A stretch of DNA of 64,000 nt from Azospirillum sp. TSO22-1 (GTDB taxonomy: Bacteria; Pseudomonadota; Alphaproteobacteria; Azospirillales; Azospirillaceae), in the NCBI RefSeq assembly GCF_003116015.1, contig NZ_LGQZ01000027.1, positions 1-64,000 of the forward strand, given 5' to 3'. A model generated the notes under the pieces. The model saw only the letters and a program-made list of their open reading frames with translations, had not been told where the DNA came from and did no database searches. Shown here in pieces: positions 27,190 through 35,215 of this stretch (the stretch's first letter is position 1; each line of letters starts with the position of its first letter). A program made the translations under genes and the position numbers.

Positions 27190-28997
27190 CTGACGGTCGC
27201 GACGACCTGCTGGACTATTACCAGCGCGAGCTGGCCTACCTGCGCCACGAGGGGGCGGAGTTTGCCGCGCGCTACCCGCGCGTCGCCGCTCGCCTCGACC
27301 TCAGCGGCGCCGAATCGCCGGACCCGCACGTCGAGCGCCTGCTGGAAAGCTTCGCCTTCCTCACCGCGCGCATCCAGCGTACGCTGGATTCGGAATTCCC
27401 GCAGATCCCCGCGGCGCTGCTCGGCATCCTCTACCCGCACCTGACCGCGCCCGTGCCCAGCATGGCGGTGGCGCAGTTCATGGTCGATCCGGGGCAGGCG
27501 CGCTCCGCCACCGGCTTCACGCTGGCCGACGACACGCCGCTGTACGCCCAGGCCGCCGACGGCGTCACCTGCCGCTTCCGCACCGGCTACCCGGTGGAGC
27601 TGTGGCCGATCACCGTAGCGGAAGCGGCGATCCAGCCCTCCGCCGCCTTCGCCTTCCTCGACCACCGCGGCGAGGTCGGCGCGGTGCTGCGGCTGAAGCT
27701 GCGCTGCCTGGGCAAGCAGACCTTCGCCGACGTGGCGCCGAAGCGCCTGCGCCTCCACCTGCACGCCGGCCCGATCGTTGGCGGCGGGCTGTACGAGCTG
27801 CTGCTGAACGGCGTGCGAAGCGTGGCGGTGCGACCGGCCGGCGCTTCCGTGCCGGGGCGCGAGCTGCCGGCCGCCTGCATCCACCCCGTGGGCTTCGCGC
27901 CGGACGAGGACGTGCTGCCCTGGCCGCGCCACGCACACCAGGCGTACCGGCTGGTCCAGGAATATTTCGTGTTCCCGGAGAAGTACCTGTTCCTCGACAT
28001 CGATGGCCTGGGCGACTTCGGCGACGGCCAGGAGGCGGAGCTGCTGTTCCTGCTCTCCGAGCCGCCGAAGCGGACGCTGAGCATCGACGCCGGCACCTTC
28101 CGCCTGAACTGCGCGCCCATCGTCAACCTGTTCCGCACGACGACGGAGCCGGTGCGCCTGGACCAGACGCAGGTGGACTACCGGCTGCTGCCCGACAGCT
28201 ACCGCGAGCGGTCGACCGAGATCCACTCGATCCTCAAGGTCTCGGCCAGTTCGGCCTACGAGGACGACAGCCGCAGCTTCCAGCCCTTCTACTCCTTCGA
28301 CCATGGCGCGGTGCGCGAGGACGCCCGCGCCTTCTGGATCGCGCGGCGTCAGCCGACGGGCCGCGCCGACCTGCCGGGCACCGACATGGTGCTGTCCTTC
28401 CTCGACCTCGACTTCAAGCCGACGCGGCCGCCGGCACAGGTGGTGTTCGCCCACACGCTGTGCACCAACCGCGGCGTCGCCGAGCAGATGCCGGCCGGCG
28501 CGCGCCTGGACATCGAGGTGGACGCGCCGCTCAGCGGCATCGCCTGCCTGACCAAGCCGACGCGCCAGCTCACCCCGCCCTTGGGCGGGCAGACGCTGTG
28601 GCGGCTGGTGTCGCACCTGTCGCTCAACCACCTGTCGCTGGACGGCGAGGCCGGGCTGGCGGCGCTGCGCGAGATCCTGCGCCTCTACGCCGCCTTCGCC
28701 GACGCCACGGTGGACAGCCAGGTCGCCGGCCTGTCCGACCTGTCCTGCGGCGGCGTCGTGCGGCGGGTCGGGAACGAGGCGTGGCGCGGCTTCTGCCGCG
28801 GCACCGAGGTGCGGCTGGAGCTGGACGAGGAGCGCTTCGTCGGCAGCCATCCGTTCCTGCTCGCCTCCGTGCTCAACCGCTTCTTCGGGCTGTACGCCGC
28901 CGTCAACTCCTTCACGCAGCTGGTCCTGACCAGCCGCCAACGCCACGGGATCTGGAAGACATGGCCGCCTCTGGCTGGCGATCGCCCCGTTCTGTAG
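27186..28997 (+). CDS. tssF: TssF (ImpG/VasA) T6SS baseplate wedge protein
   Basis: Predicted 603 residues. LLDYYQRELAYLRHEGAEFA and the PQIPAALLGILYPHLTAPVPSM segment (nearby but separate motifs) are characteristic. TssF2-TssG trimers build the baseplate wedge. The start overlaps tssE, and its last 37 bp overlap tssG, indicating tight translational coupling. Confidence 0.95.
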   Translation: MTDGRDDLLDYYQRELAYLRHEGAEFAARYPRVAARLDLSGAESPDPHVERLLESFAFLTARIQRTLDSEFPQIPAALLGILYPHLTAPVPSMAVAQFMVDPGQARSATGFTLADDTPLYAQAADGVTCRFRTGYPVELWPITVAEAAIQPSAAFAFLDHRGEVGAVLRLKLRCLGKQTFADVAPKRLRLHLHAGPIVGGGLYELLLNGVRSVAVRPAGASVPGRELPAACIHPVGFAPDEDVLPWPRHAHQAYRLVQEYFVFPEKYLFLDIDGLGDFGDGQEAELLFLLSEPPKRTLSIDAGTFRLNCAPIVNLFRTTTEPVRLDQTQVDYRLLPDSYRERSTEIHSILKVSASSAYEDDSRSFQPFYSFDHGAVREDARAFWIARRQPTGRADLPGTDMVLSFLDLDFKPTRPPAQVVFAHTLCTNRGVAEQMPAGARLDIEVDAPLSGIACLTKPTRQLTPPLGGQTLWRLVSHLSLNHLSLDGEAGLAALREILRLYAAFADATVDSQVAGLSDLSCGGVVRRVGNEAWRGFCRGTEVRLELDEERFVGSHPFLLASVLNRFFGLYAAVNSFTQLVLTSRQRHGIWKTWPPLAGDRPVL

Positions 28998-30091
28998 TCG
29001 AGCAGCTGGCCGCCGAGGCCCACCGCTTCGACTTCCATCAGGCGGTCAGCCTGATCGAGCGGCTGCGCCCGGACGCCCGCGGCGTCGGCGACGGCAGCCA
29101 CGCGGTGCACGAGGCGGTGCGCTTCCGCTCGACGCTGAGCAGCGCCTTCCCGGCCAGCGACCTGACGGCCGCCCGGCCGCCGGGGCCGGGCGAGCCGCGC
29201 TGGGAGCTGGCGGTGAACTTCCTGGGGCTGGCCGGCGGCTTCGGCCCGCTGCCGCCGCCCTTCACCGAGGAGATCATCCGCCAGATCCGCGCCGGCGACA
29301 CCGCGACGCGCGACTTCCTGGACGTCTTCAACCACCGCCTTGTCTCGCTGCTGCACCGGGCGCGGCGCATGCACCGGCCGGCGCTGAACCGCGGCACGCC
29401 GGACCAGGGGCCGTTCGCCGGCTGGCTCTACAGCCTGATCGGCATGGGCACCGGGGCCTTGCATGGGCGCATGGCGGTGCCCGACCGGGTGCTGCTCAAC
29501 CATGCCGGCGTGCTGGCGCAGCAGCCGCGCAGCCTGCACGGGCTGGAGCGCGTGTTGGGCGACCATTTCGGCGTGACGGTGCGGGCGCTGCCGCTGCAGG
29601 GGCGCTGGCTGAAGCTCGACGACACGCAGACGACGCGGCTGGGCCAGCGCAACTCGACGCTCGGCGGCGGCGCGGTGCTGGGCAGCAGGGCGTGGGATCA
29701 GCAGGCGGCGGTGGTGCTGGAGATCGGGCCGCTGGGCCTGGAGGACTTCCGCGGTTTCCTGCCCGACGGTCACGCGGCGCGGGCGCTGCGCGACCTCGCG
29801 GCTTTCACTATCGGGCCGGGAATCGACGCCGACGTGCGGCTGCGCCTGAAGCCGGCGGATGTGCCGGGCACGCGCCTGATCGGTGCCAACCGCCTGTACC
29901 TGCATGGTGCCCGCGCGCTGGCCGATCGGCCGAAGGTGCGTGGCGTGCGGTTGGACGGCGCGGCGCGGCTGATCACCCGCCCGGCGCCCGACGCGCCGCG
30001 GCTGGGCTGGACGACGTGGCTGACCACCCGGCCGCGGGTTCAGGAGGGGGTGGTGGAATTGCGGAACGGGGGAGGGCCTGCGCATGCGTAG
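28961..30091 (+). CDS. tssG: TssG (ImpH/VasB) T6SS baseplate wedge protein
   Basis: Predicted 376 residues. FDFHQAVSLIERLRP near the N-terminus, VNFLGLAGGFGPLP and DFLDVFNHRLVSLLHRA are TssG hallmarks. The ATG at 28961 lies inside tssF; the family N-terminal motif starts about 24 residues after it, so this start is supported. The core structural block pauses here and two DUF4157 genes follow. Confidence 0.94.
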   Translation: MAASGWRSPRSVVEQLAAEAHRFDFHQAVSLIERLRPDARGVGDGSHAVHEAVRFRSTLSSAFPASDLTAARPPGPGEPRWELAVNFLGLAGGFGPLPPPFTEEIIRQIRAGDTATRDFLDVFNHRLVSLLHRARRMHRPALNRGTPDQGPFAGWLYSLIGMGTGALHGRMAVPDRVLLNHAGVLAQQPRSLHGLERVLGDHFGVTVRALPLQGRWLKLDDTQTTRLGQRNSTLGGGAVLGSRAWDQQAAVVLEIGPLGLEDFRGFLPDGHAARALRDLAAFTIGPGIDADVRLRLKPADVPGTRLIGANRLYLHGARALADRPKVRGVRLDGAARLITRPAPDAPRLGWTTWLTTRPRVQEGVVELRNGGGPAHA

Positions 30092-30141
30092 ATTGGCGGT
30101 GCTCCGGTTCGCGCGGCCGTTGGTGGCGCCGGTGATCGCTG

Positions 30142-30171
30142 TTGACGGAAGCGAGGGGACGGCCCGATACT
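30142..30171 (+). promoter_or_regulatory. Candidate sigma-70-like promoter of the DUF4157 cassette
   Basis: TTGACG (30142-30147), an 18-bp spacer and GATACT (30166-30171) lie 25 bp before the first DUF4157 ATG, in the 105-bp gap after tssG. The -35 matches 5 of 6 consensus bases. An own promoter would let the cassette be expressed apart from the structural genes. Confidence 0.45.
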
Positions 30172-30196
30172 TCTCCGCTTACGGGAGGAGGCTGTC

Positions 30197-31192
30197 ATGA
30201 CCGCGTTCTCGAAGGCATCGGGCACCGTCATCCAGGGCCGTTTCCTGGCCGCAGGCCCCCGGCTCCCGACGCTGGGCGGGGCCGTGGCGCAGCCGCAGGG
30301 CAATGGCCACGCCTCCAACGGCCATGCCCAGGCGCTGCCGTCGGGCCTGATCCGCATGGGCGGCGGTGGGCGGCCGCTGCCGGACGGTGTGCGGCAGAAG
30401 ATGGAAACCTTCTTCAAGGCCGACTTCTCGGACGTCCGCGTGCACGTCGGGTCGGAGGCGCCGTCCATCGGCGCGCTGGCCTTCACGTTGGGCTCCAACC
30501 TCTATTTCGCGCCGGGGCAGTACAATCCGGAGACCTCGCACGGCCAGCAGCTGCTCGGGCACGAACTGACGCACGTCCTCCAGCAGCGCGCCGGGCGCGT
30601 GCGCAACCCGTTCGGCAGCGGCATCGCCGTGGTGCAGGACCCGTCGCTGGAGGCCGAGGCCGACCGCATGGGCATGCGCGCCGCCTCGCACTTCACCCCG
30701 CCGACCGTGCAGGCGAAGCCGGCACCGCAGATGCAGAGGAAGGCCGCCGACGGCTCCGGCTACCGGCTGATCGTAGGCGCCTACCTGCACCAGGACAAGG
30801 GCCTGCCCGACGCCATGGCCGGCCACGGCTTCGTGGCGGTGGAGCGCCCCGGTGGCAAGCGCGAGGCCTGGGGCTTCTCGCCCGCCAACCTGTCGTCCAT
30901 GGACCCGAAGCGCGATCTCGGCCGGCTGACCACCGGCGTGCCGGGGCGCGTGCACCGCGATGAGGCGGCCTTCTCCAAGCCCGGCGTGCGCACCCGCAGC
31001 TTCGCCATCAGCCGCGAACAGGCGGACCGCGCCATGGCCAAGATCGGCGAATACCAGGGCGGCACCGTGCCGTTCAGCTTGGCGAACCGCCAGTGCACGG
31101 CGTTTGCCGGCGACGTGGCGAAGGCGGCGGGGGTGGACGCGTTCGGCGCCGGGCCGGTGCGCGGACCGCGAGATTTCTATCGGAAGATTTGA
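30197..31192 (+). CDS. DUF4157 (eCIS-core) protein with putative papain-like C-terminal domain, candidate T6SS effector
   Basis: Predicted 331 residues. A short N-terminal TVIQGRF motif is followed by a DUF4157 domain (about 58-160) with VRQKMETFF, DVRVHVG, FAPGQY and the metal-like motif HELTH (H122-H126). The C-terminal ~140 residues hold GHGFVAVE (H210) and NRQCTAFAGDVAKAAG (C300). This His-before-Cys order is that of circularly permuted NlpC/P60-like hydrolases, so amidase or peptidase activity is inferred, not shown. DUF4157 proteins are recurrent cargo of contractile injection systems. The N-terminal half is clearly paralogous to the next gene. A GGGAGGAGG site precedes the ATG. Confidence 0.7.
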   Translation: MTAFSKASGTVIQGRFLAAGPRLPTLGGAVAQPQGNGHASNGHAQALPSGLIRMGGGGRPLPDGVRQKMETFFKADFSDVRVHVGSEAPSIGALAFTLGSNLYFAPGQYNPETSHGQQLLGHELTHVLQQRAGRVRNPFGSGIAVVQDPSLEAEADRMGMRAASHFTPPTVQAKPAPQMQRKAADGSGYRLIVGAYLHQDKGLPDAMAGHGFVAVERPGGKREAWGFSPANLSSMDPKRDLGRLTTGVPGRVHRDEAAFSKPGVRTRSFAISREQADRAMAKIGEYQGGTVPFSLANRQCTAFAGDVAKAAGVDAFGAGPVRGPRDFYRKI

Positions 31193-31210
31193 GAGAGCAA
31201 CGGGCAGGCC

Positions 31211-32371
31211 ATGAGCACGAAAGCCTTTCGTCCGCCACCGACCGCCTACTCTCGTGCCGTGGCCGGTGAACCCGCTTCTCGGCGGACAATCCAGCCGTCG
31301 GTGCCTGCCCAGGTTCAGGTTCACGTTGCACCGCCGCCGCGCCATTTCCGCACGCCGCCGGTCGCGAGCGGATCGTCCGGTACCGTGCAGGGCTACTTCC
31401 CCGGCGGCTTGATCCGCATTCCCGGAGCGGCCGTCCTTCAGGCCAAGGCAAACCGCCCTATCCACGCGGGGGACACCGCGATACCGCTTCCTTCGAGTTT
31501 CCTGACGCCACGCCAAGGCCATCCCTTGCCCAACGTGATCCGACAGAAGATGGAAGCGGTGTTTCGCTCGGACCTGTCGTCCGTTCGGGTCCATGTTGGG
31601 CCGGAAGCTTCCGCTATCGGCGCGCTGGCTTTCACGACCGGCGAGCGGGTGTTTTTCGCTGCCGGTCAATACCAACCGAACACTCAGCGCGGGCTTCACC
31701 TCTTGGGTCACGAGTTGGCCCACGTCATCCAGCAGCGGTCGGGTCGAGTGCGCAATCCTTTCGGCACCGGCTTGGCGGTGGTGCGGGATGCGGCGCTCGA
31801 AGCCGAGGCGGATCGGATGGGGCGGATGGCCGCGACGCAGTGTGGCCTGTTCGGAGGCACGGCTCAGCCGGTTGTCGCCCAAGCTTTGGCGCGGCCCGGT
31901 GTCGTTCAGTTGATGGATGATGAGGATTATAACCCAGACGATGAGGCTCCGATCCTTGAGATCGAGGATTTTGCCAAGTCGGCGTTGAGAAAAGGACTGT
32001 CATTTACATCTAAGGCCATAGATTGGATGAAGGGCGATACGCCTAAGAATAAAATCACCGGTAGATACATTTGTCATATATGTGGGAATGACATAAAAAA
32101 AGGGCAATCTATTGATATGGATCATTTGCCGCCTTGGCACAAGCGCATCGAAGCTTATTTCAAGGTTAAGGAACCAAGAAGCGAAGATGATGTATCATCG
32201 GCTGAGCTAACCGTTTTGTATAACATGAGGGGTAGTGTTTTTGCTCATGAAAGCTGTAACCGAGGCCATATGGGAGAGGGGAATTGGAAGCAAAGATGGG
32301 CATCTGTTGTGGCGTGGTTTAAAAATGATGGCGGCGAATGCATTGACAAGAATAAATATAACGCAATCTAG
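31211..32371 (+). CDS. DUF4157 (eCIS-core) protein with C-terminal HNH nuclease domain, candidate T6SS DNase effector
   Basis: Predicted 386 residues. TVQGYF (residues 58-63) and a DUF4157 domain (about 105-207, HELAH 167-171) match the preceding gene. After residue ~235 the base composition falls sharply. The tail carries CHIC (C288, C291), the DMDH motif (H305), N338, H346 and C349-N350: a treble-clef HNH nuclease with four zinc cysteines/histidine. The likely action is DNA cleavage in target cells. The low-GC tail on a high-GC trunk is typical of polymorphic toxins with swapped ends. No immunity gene was recognised downstream. It lies 18 bp after the sister gene. Confidence 0.75.
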   Translation: MSTKAFRPPPTAYSRAVAGEPASRRTIQPSVPAQVQVHVAPPPRHFRTPPVASGSSGTVQGYFPGGLIRIPGAAVLQAKANRPIHAGDTAIPLPSSFLTPRQGHPLPNVIRQKMEAVFRSDLSSVRVHVGPEASAIGALAFTTGERVFFAAGQYQPNTQRGLHLLGHELAHVIQQRSGRVRNPFGTGLAVVRDAALEAEADRMGRMAATQCGLFGGTAQPVVAQALARPGVVQLMDDEDYNPDDEAPILEIEDFAKSALRKGLSFTSKAIDWMKGDTPKNKITGRYICHICGNDIKKGQSIDMDHLPPWHKRIEAYFKVKEPRSEDDVSSAELTVLYNMRGSVFAHESCNRGHMGEGNWKQRWASVVAWFKNDGGECIDKNKYNAI

Positions 32372-32465
32372 CATGTATTGTGCTCGTGTGTATGCGGTGC
32401 CTGGGAAACCCCATCAGTCGCTTGCGGTGGAAAATGGCGAGTTGTCGTCTTTTAATCATTGAAGC
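31905..32465. other. Low-GC segment covering the HNH toxin end and the gap before tssH
   Basis: AT-rich codons (ATA, AAA, TAT, AAT) appear abruptly near 31905 and end near 32465, whereas the flanking DNA uses G/C-ending codons. The segment holds the variable toxin tail plus about 95 bp of non-coding sequence, consistent with recent acquisition. Confidence 0.7.
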
Positions 32466-32542
32466 CCTGCCAGAGGCTGGCCGTAAAGGAAGAGGCGTGT
32501 GACTACGCCCACTGGTGCCGGACACCTTGCTTCCGAGACTCC

Positions 32543-35215
32543 ATGTCCTCCCTGAAGCCCCTCATCGGCAAGCTCAACCCCACCGCCAAGCGCGCGCTGG
32601 AGACGGCGGCGCAGCTCTGCCTGACGCAGACGCACTTCGCGGTGGAGGTGCAGCACCTGCTGCTCAAGCTCGCAGGCGCGGCGGACAGCGACGTGGCGCG
32701 GCTGCTCCGGCACTACGGCGTCGATGCCGGGCAACTCGCGGCCGACCTCACCCGTGCGCTGGAGAAGCTGCCGCGCGGCAACGTGCAGACGCCGGCCTTC
32801 TCTGAGCATCTGCTGCGCCTGCTGGAGCGCGCCTGGGTGGTGTCGTCGCTGCGGCTCGGCGGGCACGCCATCCGTTCCGGCGCCATCCTGGCGGCGCTGC
32901 TGGAGGACGACGCGCTGCGCGGCATGCTGGTCGAGGCGGCGCCGAAGCTCTCCCTCATCCCCCGCGGCAAGCTGTCGGAGGACTTGGGCGACCTGCTGCG
33001 CGGCAGCCCGGAGGATGCCGGCGGCCCCACCGCCGCTCCCGCACCCGGCGCGTCCGCTCTGGCATCCGGCACCGCGCCGTCGAAGGCCCCGGCGCTGGAC
33101 GCCTACACCATCGACCTCACCGCCCAGGCGCGCGCCGGGACGATCGACCCCATCGTCGGCCGCGACGCCGAGATCCGGCAGGTCGTGGACGTCCTGATGC
33201 GGCGCCGGCAGAACAACCCGATCCTCACCGGCGACCCCGGCGTCGGAAAGACCGCGGTGGTCGAGGGCTTCGCCCAGCAGGTCGCCGACGGCGCCGTGCC
33301 GCCGCCGCTGAGAAACGTCTCGGTGCGCATCCTTGATTTGGGCCTGCTCCAGGCCGGCGCCGGCATCAAGGGCGAGTTCGAGAACCGGCTGAAGCAGGTG
33401 ATCGACGAGGTGGCGGCCTCGCCCGCGCCCGTCATCCTGTTCATCGACGAGGCGCACACCCTGGTCGGCGCCGGTGGCCCGGCCGGGCAGGGCGACGCCG
33501 CCAACCTGCTGAAGCCCGCGCTGGCGCGCGGCGAGCTGCGCACCATCGCCGCCACCACCTGGGCCGAGTACAAGCGCTATTTCGAGAAGGACGCCGCGCT
33601 CGCCCGCCGCTTCCAGGTGGTCAAGGTCGAGGAACCGGACGAGCCCACCGCCACCGCCATGCTGCGCGCCCTGGTGCCGAAGCTGGAGGCGCACCACCGC
33701 GTCCGCATCCTGGACGAGGCGGTGGCTGACGCCGTGCGCCTCGCCCACCGCTACATCAGCGACCGCCAGCTGCCGGACAAGGCCATCGGCGTGCTCGACA
33801 CCGCCTGTGCGCGGGTGGCGCTGGCGCAGAGCGGCCCGCCGCCGGAGTTGCAGGGGGCGGCCCGCCGCTCCGCCGACCTCACCGCCGAGCTGGCCCTGCT
33901 GGCGCGTGAGAGCGCCGCCGGCCGCGAGCATTCCGAACGTATGGAGCGCCTCGCCGACGAGCGCGCCGCGGTGAACGAGGAGTGCCACCGCCTGGAATCG
34001 CGCTGGCGCCAGGAGGCCGAGGTCGTTGCCCGGATCCGCGACATCGAGGACTCGCTGCCCGCCCGCAACGGCGCCGCCTACCTCCGGGCCCGCGCCGAGC
34101 TGGACGGGCTGCGCCTGGAGCTGGAGCAGGTGCAGGACGACTTCCCCATGGTGCCGACCGCGGTGGACCACCGCGCGGTGGCCCAGGTGGTGGCGGGCTG
34201 GACCGGCATCCCGGTCGGCCGCATGCTGACCGACAACGTGCAGGCGGTGCGCACGCTGCGCGAACGCATGGGCGAGCGGGTGGTCGGGCAGGACGCGGCG
34301 CTCGACGCCGTGGCGAAACGCATCCGCACCTACTTCGCCGGGCTGGGCGAGCCGGGCAAGCCGACCGGCGTCTTCCTGCTGGTCGGCCCCTCCGGCGTCG
34401 GCAAGACCGAGACGGCGCTGACGCTGGCCGACCTGCTGTTCGGCGGCGAGCGCAGCCTCGTCACCATCAACATGAGCGAGTACCAGGAGGCGCACTCCGT
34501 CTCCGGCCTCAAGGGCGCGCCGCCGGGCTATGTCGGCTTCGGCAAGGGCGGCGTGCTGACCGAGGCGGTGCGGCGCACCCCCTACTGCGTCGTGCTGCTG
34601 GACGAGGTGGAGAAGGCCCACGCGGACGTGCTGGAGCTGTTCTACCAGGTGTTCGACAAGGGCACGCTGGAGGACAGCGAGGGCGTGGTGGTGGACTTCA
34701 AGAACACCATCATCCTGCTCACCTCCAACCTTGGCACCGACACCATCGCGCGGCTGGCGGCCGAGCCGTCGGTGCGGCCACTGACCGCCGCCCCGTTGAC
34801 GGCAGATAGCATCGCCGAAGCGATCCGGCCGGATCTTGTGCGCCGCTTCAAGCCGGCGCTGTTGGGGCGCATGGTGGTGGTGCCCTATCTGCCGCTGGGC
34901 GAGAACCGCATCAGGGACATCGTCCGCCTGAAGCTGGCCCGCGTGCAGGCGCGCTTCGCCGAGGCGCACGGGGCGGAGCTGACCTACGACGACGCGGTGG
35001 TGGCCTTTCTTGCCGACCGCTGCCGGGCGACCGACGCCGGGGCGCGTGCCATCGACCACCTGTTGACCAACACGCTGCTGCCCGAGCTGTCCGGCGGGGT
35101 GCTGGAACGGCTGGCCGACGGAATGCCGGTGGACCTCGTGCACGTCGATCTCGACGCTTCGGACGCCCTGCGCTACACCTTCGGCATGCCCGCCCACCGC
35201 GTTGCAGGACCATGA
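32543..35215 (+). CDS. tssH: TssH (ClpV) AAA+ ATPase that recycles the contracted sheath
   Basis: Predicted 890 residues. An N-domain (LKPLIGKLNPTAKRALETAA) is followed by a first AAA+ module with GDPGVGKT and ILFIDEAHT, a middle coiled-coil region, and a second module with GPSGVGKT and VVLLDEVEKAH. This two-ring Clp layout with the TssH-specific N-terminus marks ClpV. The ATG at 32543 starts exactly at the family N-terminus. The 171-bp gap before it is mostly the end of the low-GC segment. Its stop overlaps the vgrG start (ATGA). Confidence 0.95.
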   Translation: MSSLKPLIGKLNPTAKRALETAAQLCLTQTHFAVEVQHLLLKLAGAADSDVARLLRHYGVDAGQLAADLTRALEKLPRGNVQTPAFSEHLLRLLERAWVVSSLRLGGHAIRSGAILAALLEDDALRGMLVEAAPKLSLIPRGKLSEDLGDLLRGSPEDAGGPTAAPAPGASALASGTAPSKAPALDAYTIDLTAQARAGTIDPIVGRDAEIRQVVDVLMRRRQNNPILTGDPGVGKTAVVEGFAQQVADGAVPPPLRNVSVRILDLGLLQAGAGIKGEFENRLKQVIDEVAASPAPVILFIDEAHTLVGAGGPAGQGDAANLLKPALARGELRTIAATTWAEYKRYFEKDAALARRFQVVKVEEPDEPTATAMLRALVPKLEAHHRVRILDEAVADAVRLAHRYISDRQLPDKAIGVLDTACARVALAQSGPPPELQGAARRSADLTAELALLARESAAGREHSERMERLADERAAVNEECHRLESRWRQEAEVVARIRDIEDSLPARNGAAYLRARAELDGLRLELEQVQDDFPMVPTAVDHRAVAQVVAGWTGIPVGRMLTDNVQAVRTLRERMGERVVGQDAALDAVAKRIRTYFAGLGEPGKPTGVFLLVGPSGVGKTETALTLADLLFGGERSLVTINMSEYQEAHSVSGLKGAPPGYVGFGKGGVLTEAVRRTPYCVVLLDEVEKAHADVLELFYQVFDKGTLEDSEGVVVDFKNTIILLTSNLGTDTIARLAAEPSVRPLTAAPLTADSIAEAIRPDLVRRFKPALLGRMVVVPYLPLGENRIRDIVRLKLARVQARFAEAHGAELTYDDAVVAFLADRCRATDAGARAIDHLLTNTLLPELSGGVLERLADGMPVDLVHVDLDASDALRYTFGMPAHRVAGP

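Noticed and set aside
32235-32462. 75-codon frame overlapping the HNH toxin end, considered as an immunity gene
   Set aside because: Most of it overlaps the toxin out of frame, no ribosome site precedes the start, and the product has no recognisable fold pattern.
32499-32555. GTG-started 18-codon leader peptide before tssH
   Set aside because: It stops inside the tssH start region and has poor spacing to the AAGGAAGAGG; no regulatory logic is visible.
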